From: Semisulcospira habei
Lineage: Eukaryota > Mollusca > Gastropoda > Semisulcospiridae
Direction: 5' to 3'
DNA: 64,000 bases
Assembly (NCBI GenBank): GCA_036245525.1
Contig: BTPG01000004.1
Span: 235,418,318-235,482,317 of the forward strand
Of this stretch, positions 62,602-64,000 are shown piece after piece. The notes under the pieces are model-generated. The model was not told the DNA's origin. It was given only the letters and a program-made list of their open reading frames with translations, and made no database searches. A program made the translations under genes and the position numbers. Each line of letters begins with the position of its first letter. Position 1 is the stretch's first letter.

Positions 62602-64000
62602 GTTAACCCTCGGTCCCACACCAGGCTGGGATAGATATACTAGCAATTGTTAACCCTCGGTCCCACACCAGGCTGGGATAGATATATATACTAGCAGTTG
62701 TTAACCCACACCAGGCTGGGATAGTTATACTAGCAGTTGTTAACCCTCGGTCCCACACCAGGCTGGGATAGATATACTAGAAGTTGTTAACCCTCGGTCC
62801 CACACCAGGCTGGAATAGTTATACTAGCAGTTAACCCTCGGTCCCACACCAGGCTGGGATAGTTATACTAGCAGTTGTTAACCCTCGGTCCCACACCAGG
62901 CTGGGATAGATATACTAGCAGTTGTTAACCCTCGGTCCCACACCAGGCTGGGATAGTTATACTAGCAGTTGTTAACCCTCGGTCCCACACCAGGCTGGGA
63001 TAGATATACTAGCAGTTGTTAACCCTCGGTCCCACACCAGGCTGGGATAGATATACTAGCAGTTGTTAACCCTCGGTCCCACACCAGGCTGGGATAGTTA
63101 TACTAGCAATTGTTAACCCACACCAGGCTGGGATAGTTATACTAGCAGTTGTTAACCATCAGTCCCACACCAGGCTGGGATAGTTATACTAGTAGTTGAT
63201 AACCATCAGTCCCACACCAGGCTGGGATAGTTATACTAGCAGTTGTTAACCCTCGGTCCCACACCAGGCTGGGATAGTTATACTAGCAGTTGTTAACCCT
63301 CAGTCCCACACCAGGCTGGGATAGATATACTAGCAGTTGTTACCCTCGGTCCCACACCAGGCTGGGATAGATATACTAGCAGTTGTTAACCCACACCAGG
63401 CTGGGATAGTTATACTAGCAGTTGTTAACCCTCGGTCCCACACCAGGCTGGGATAGTTATACTAGCAGTTGTTAACCCTCGGTCCCACACCAGGCTGGGA
63501 TAGATATACTAGCAGTTGTTAACCCACACCAGGCTGGGATAGTTATACTAGCAGTTGTTAACCCTCGGTCCCACACCAGGCTGGGATAGTTATACTAGCA
63601 GTTGTTAACCCTCGGTCCCACACCAGGCTGGGATAGTTATACTAGTAGTTGTTAACCATCAGTCCCACACCAGGCTGGGATAGTTATACTAGCAGTTGTT
63701 AACCATCAGTCCCACACCAGGCTGGGATAGTTATACTAGCTGTTGTTAACCCTCAGTCCCACACCAGGCTGGGATAGTTATACTAGTAGTTGTTAACCAT
63801 CGGTCCCACACCAGGCTGGGATAGTTATACTAGCAGTTGTTAACCCTCGGTCCCACACCAGGCTGGGATAGATATACTAGCAGTTGTTAACCCACACCAG
63901 GCTGGGATAGATATACTAGCAGTTGTTACCCTCGGTCCCACACCAGGCTGGGATAGATATACTAGCAGTTGTTAACCCACACCAGGCTGGGATAGTTATA
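62602..64000. repeat. 47-bp satellite, about 30 copies, continues past window
   Basis: Unit GTTAACCCTCGGTCCCACAC + CAGGCTGGGATAGATATACT + AGCAGTT. Short units lack TCGGTCCCAC; a GATAGATATA/GATAGTTATA alternation and CATCAG variants cluster, suggesting local amplification. Confidence 0.95.

Overview
This is nuclear DNA from an invertebrate animal. The one recognisable host gene is a syntaxin-binding Sec1/Munc18 protein (unc-18/STXBP1), spread over at least 34 kb on the + strand with small exons and repeat-filled introns. A lophotrochozoan, most likely a mollusc such as a marine gastropod, fits the protein and the repeat families. This is inference from general knowledge; no search was run. There is no bacterial operon, CRISPR array or virus.

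Layout. 1-25.9 kb: no convincing host gene. It holds hairpin MITEs ending in TTAACCC/GGGTTAA, a short hairpin retroposon with 12-14 bp target duplications, minisatellites (19, 57 and 42 bp units), tRNA-derived SINEs, and fragments of I-clade, CR1-like and RTE-like LINEs (one nearly complete RTE at 22.4-25.6 kb, minus strand). 25.96-60.42 kb: the unc-18 gene. A TATA-like box lies at 25961, the start codon at 26071, and twelve exons join in frame to give 450 codons; about 140 C-terminal residues lie beyond the window. Only about 4% of the gene span is coding. 60.4-64 kb: further intron, with MITEs, SINEs and a 47-bp satellite that runs off the end.

Main observations. (1) At least four tandem arrays grow out of parts of hairpin MITEs (loop, arm, or the junction of two neighbouring MITEs), so MITEs look like seeds of satellites here. 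(2) Splice sites of unc-18 are repeatedly caught up in repeats. The acceptor of exon 2 is triplicated (83-bp unit) and that of exon 7 duplicated (39-bp unit). The donors of exons 6 and 10 open onto minisatellites whose units are whole numbers of codons and keep the reading frame open. The exon 5 acceptor is only 21 nt from the 3' end of an inserted LINE. Exons 3 and 8 are bracketed by palindromic MITEs. Intron 4 must use a GC donor. (3) A 3.28-kb transposon-like element with 29-bp inverted ends and six copies of a subterminal motif sits inside a MITE-loop satellite in intron 9. (4) A small hairpin element shows perfect 12-14 bp target duplications at all four copies, which points to retroposition rather than cut-and-paste.

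All exon boundaries were set by hand from splice consensus, reading-frame continuity and remembered conservation of the Munc18 family. Repeat boundaries are exact where target duplications are given and approximate elsewhere.
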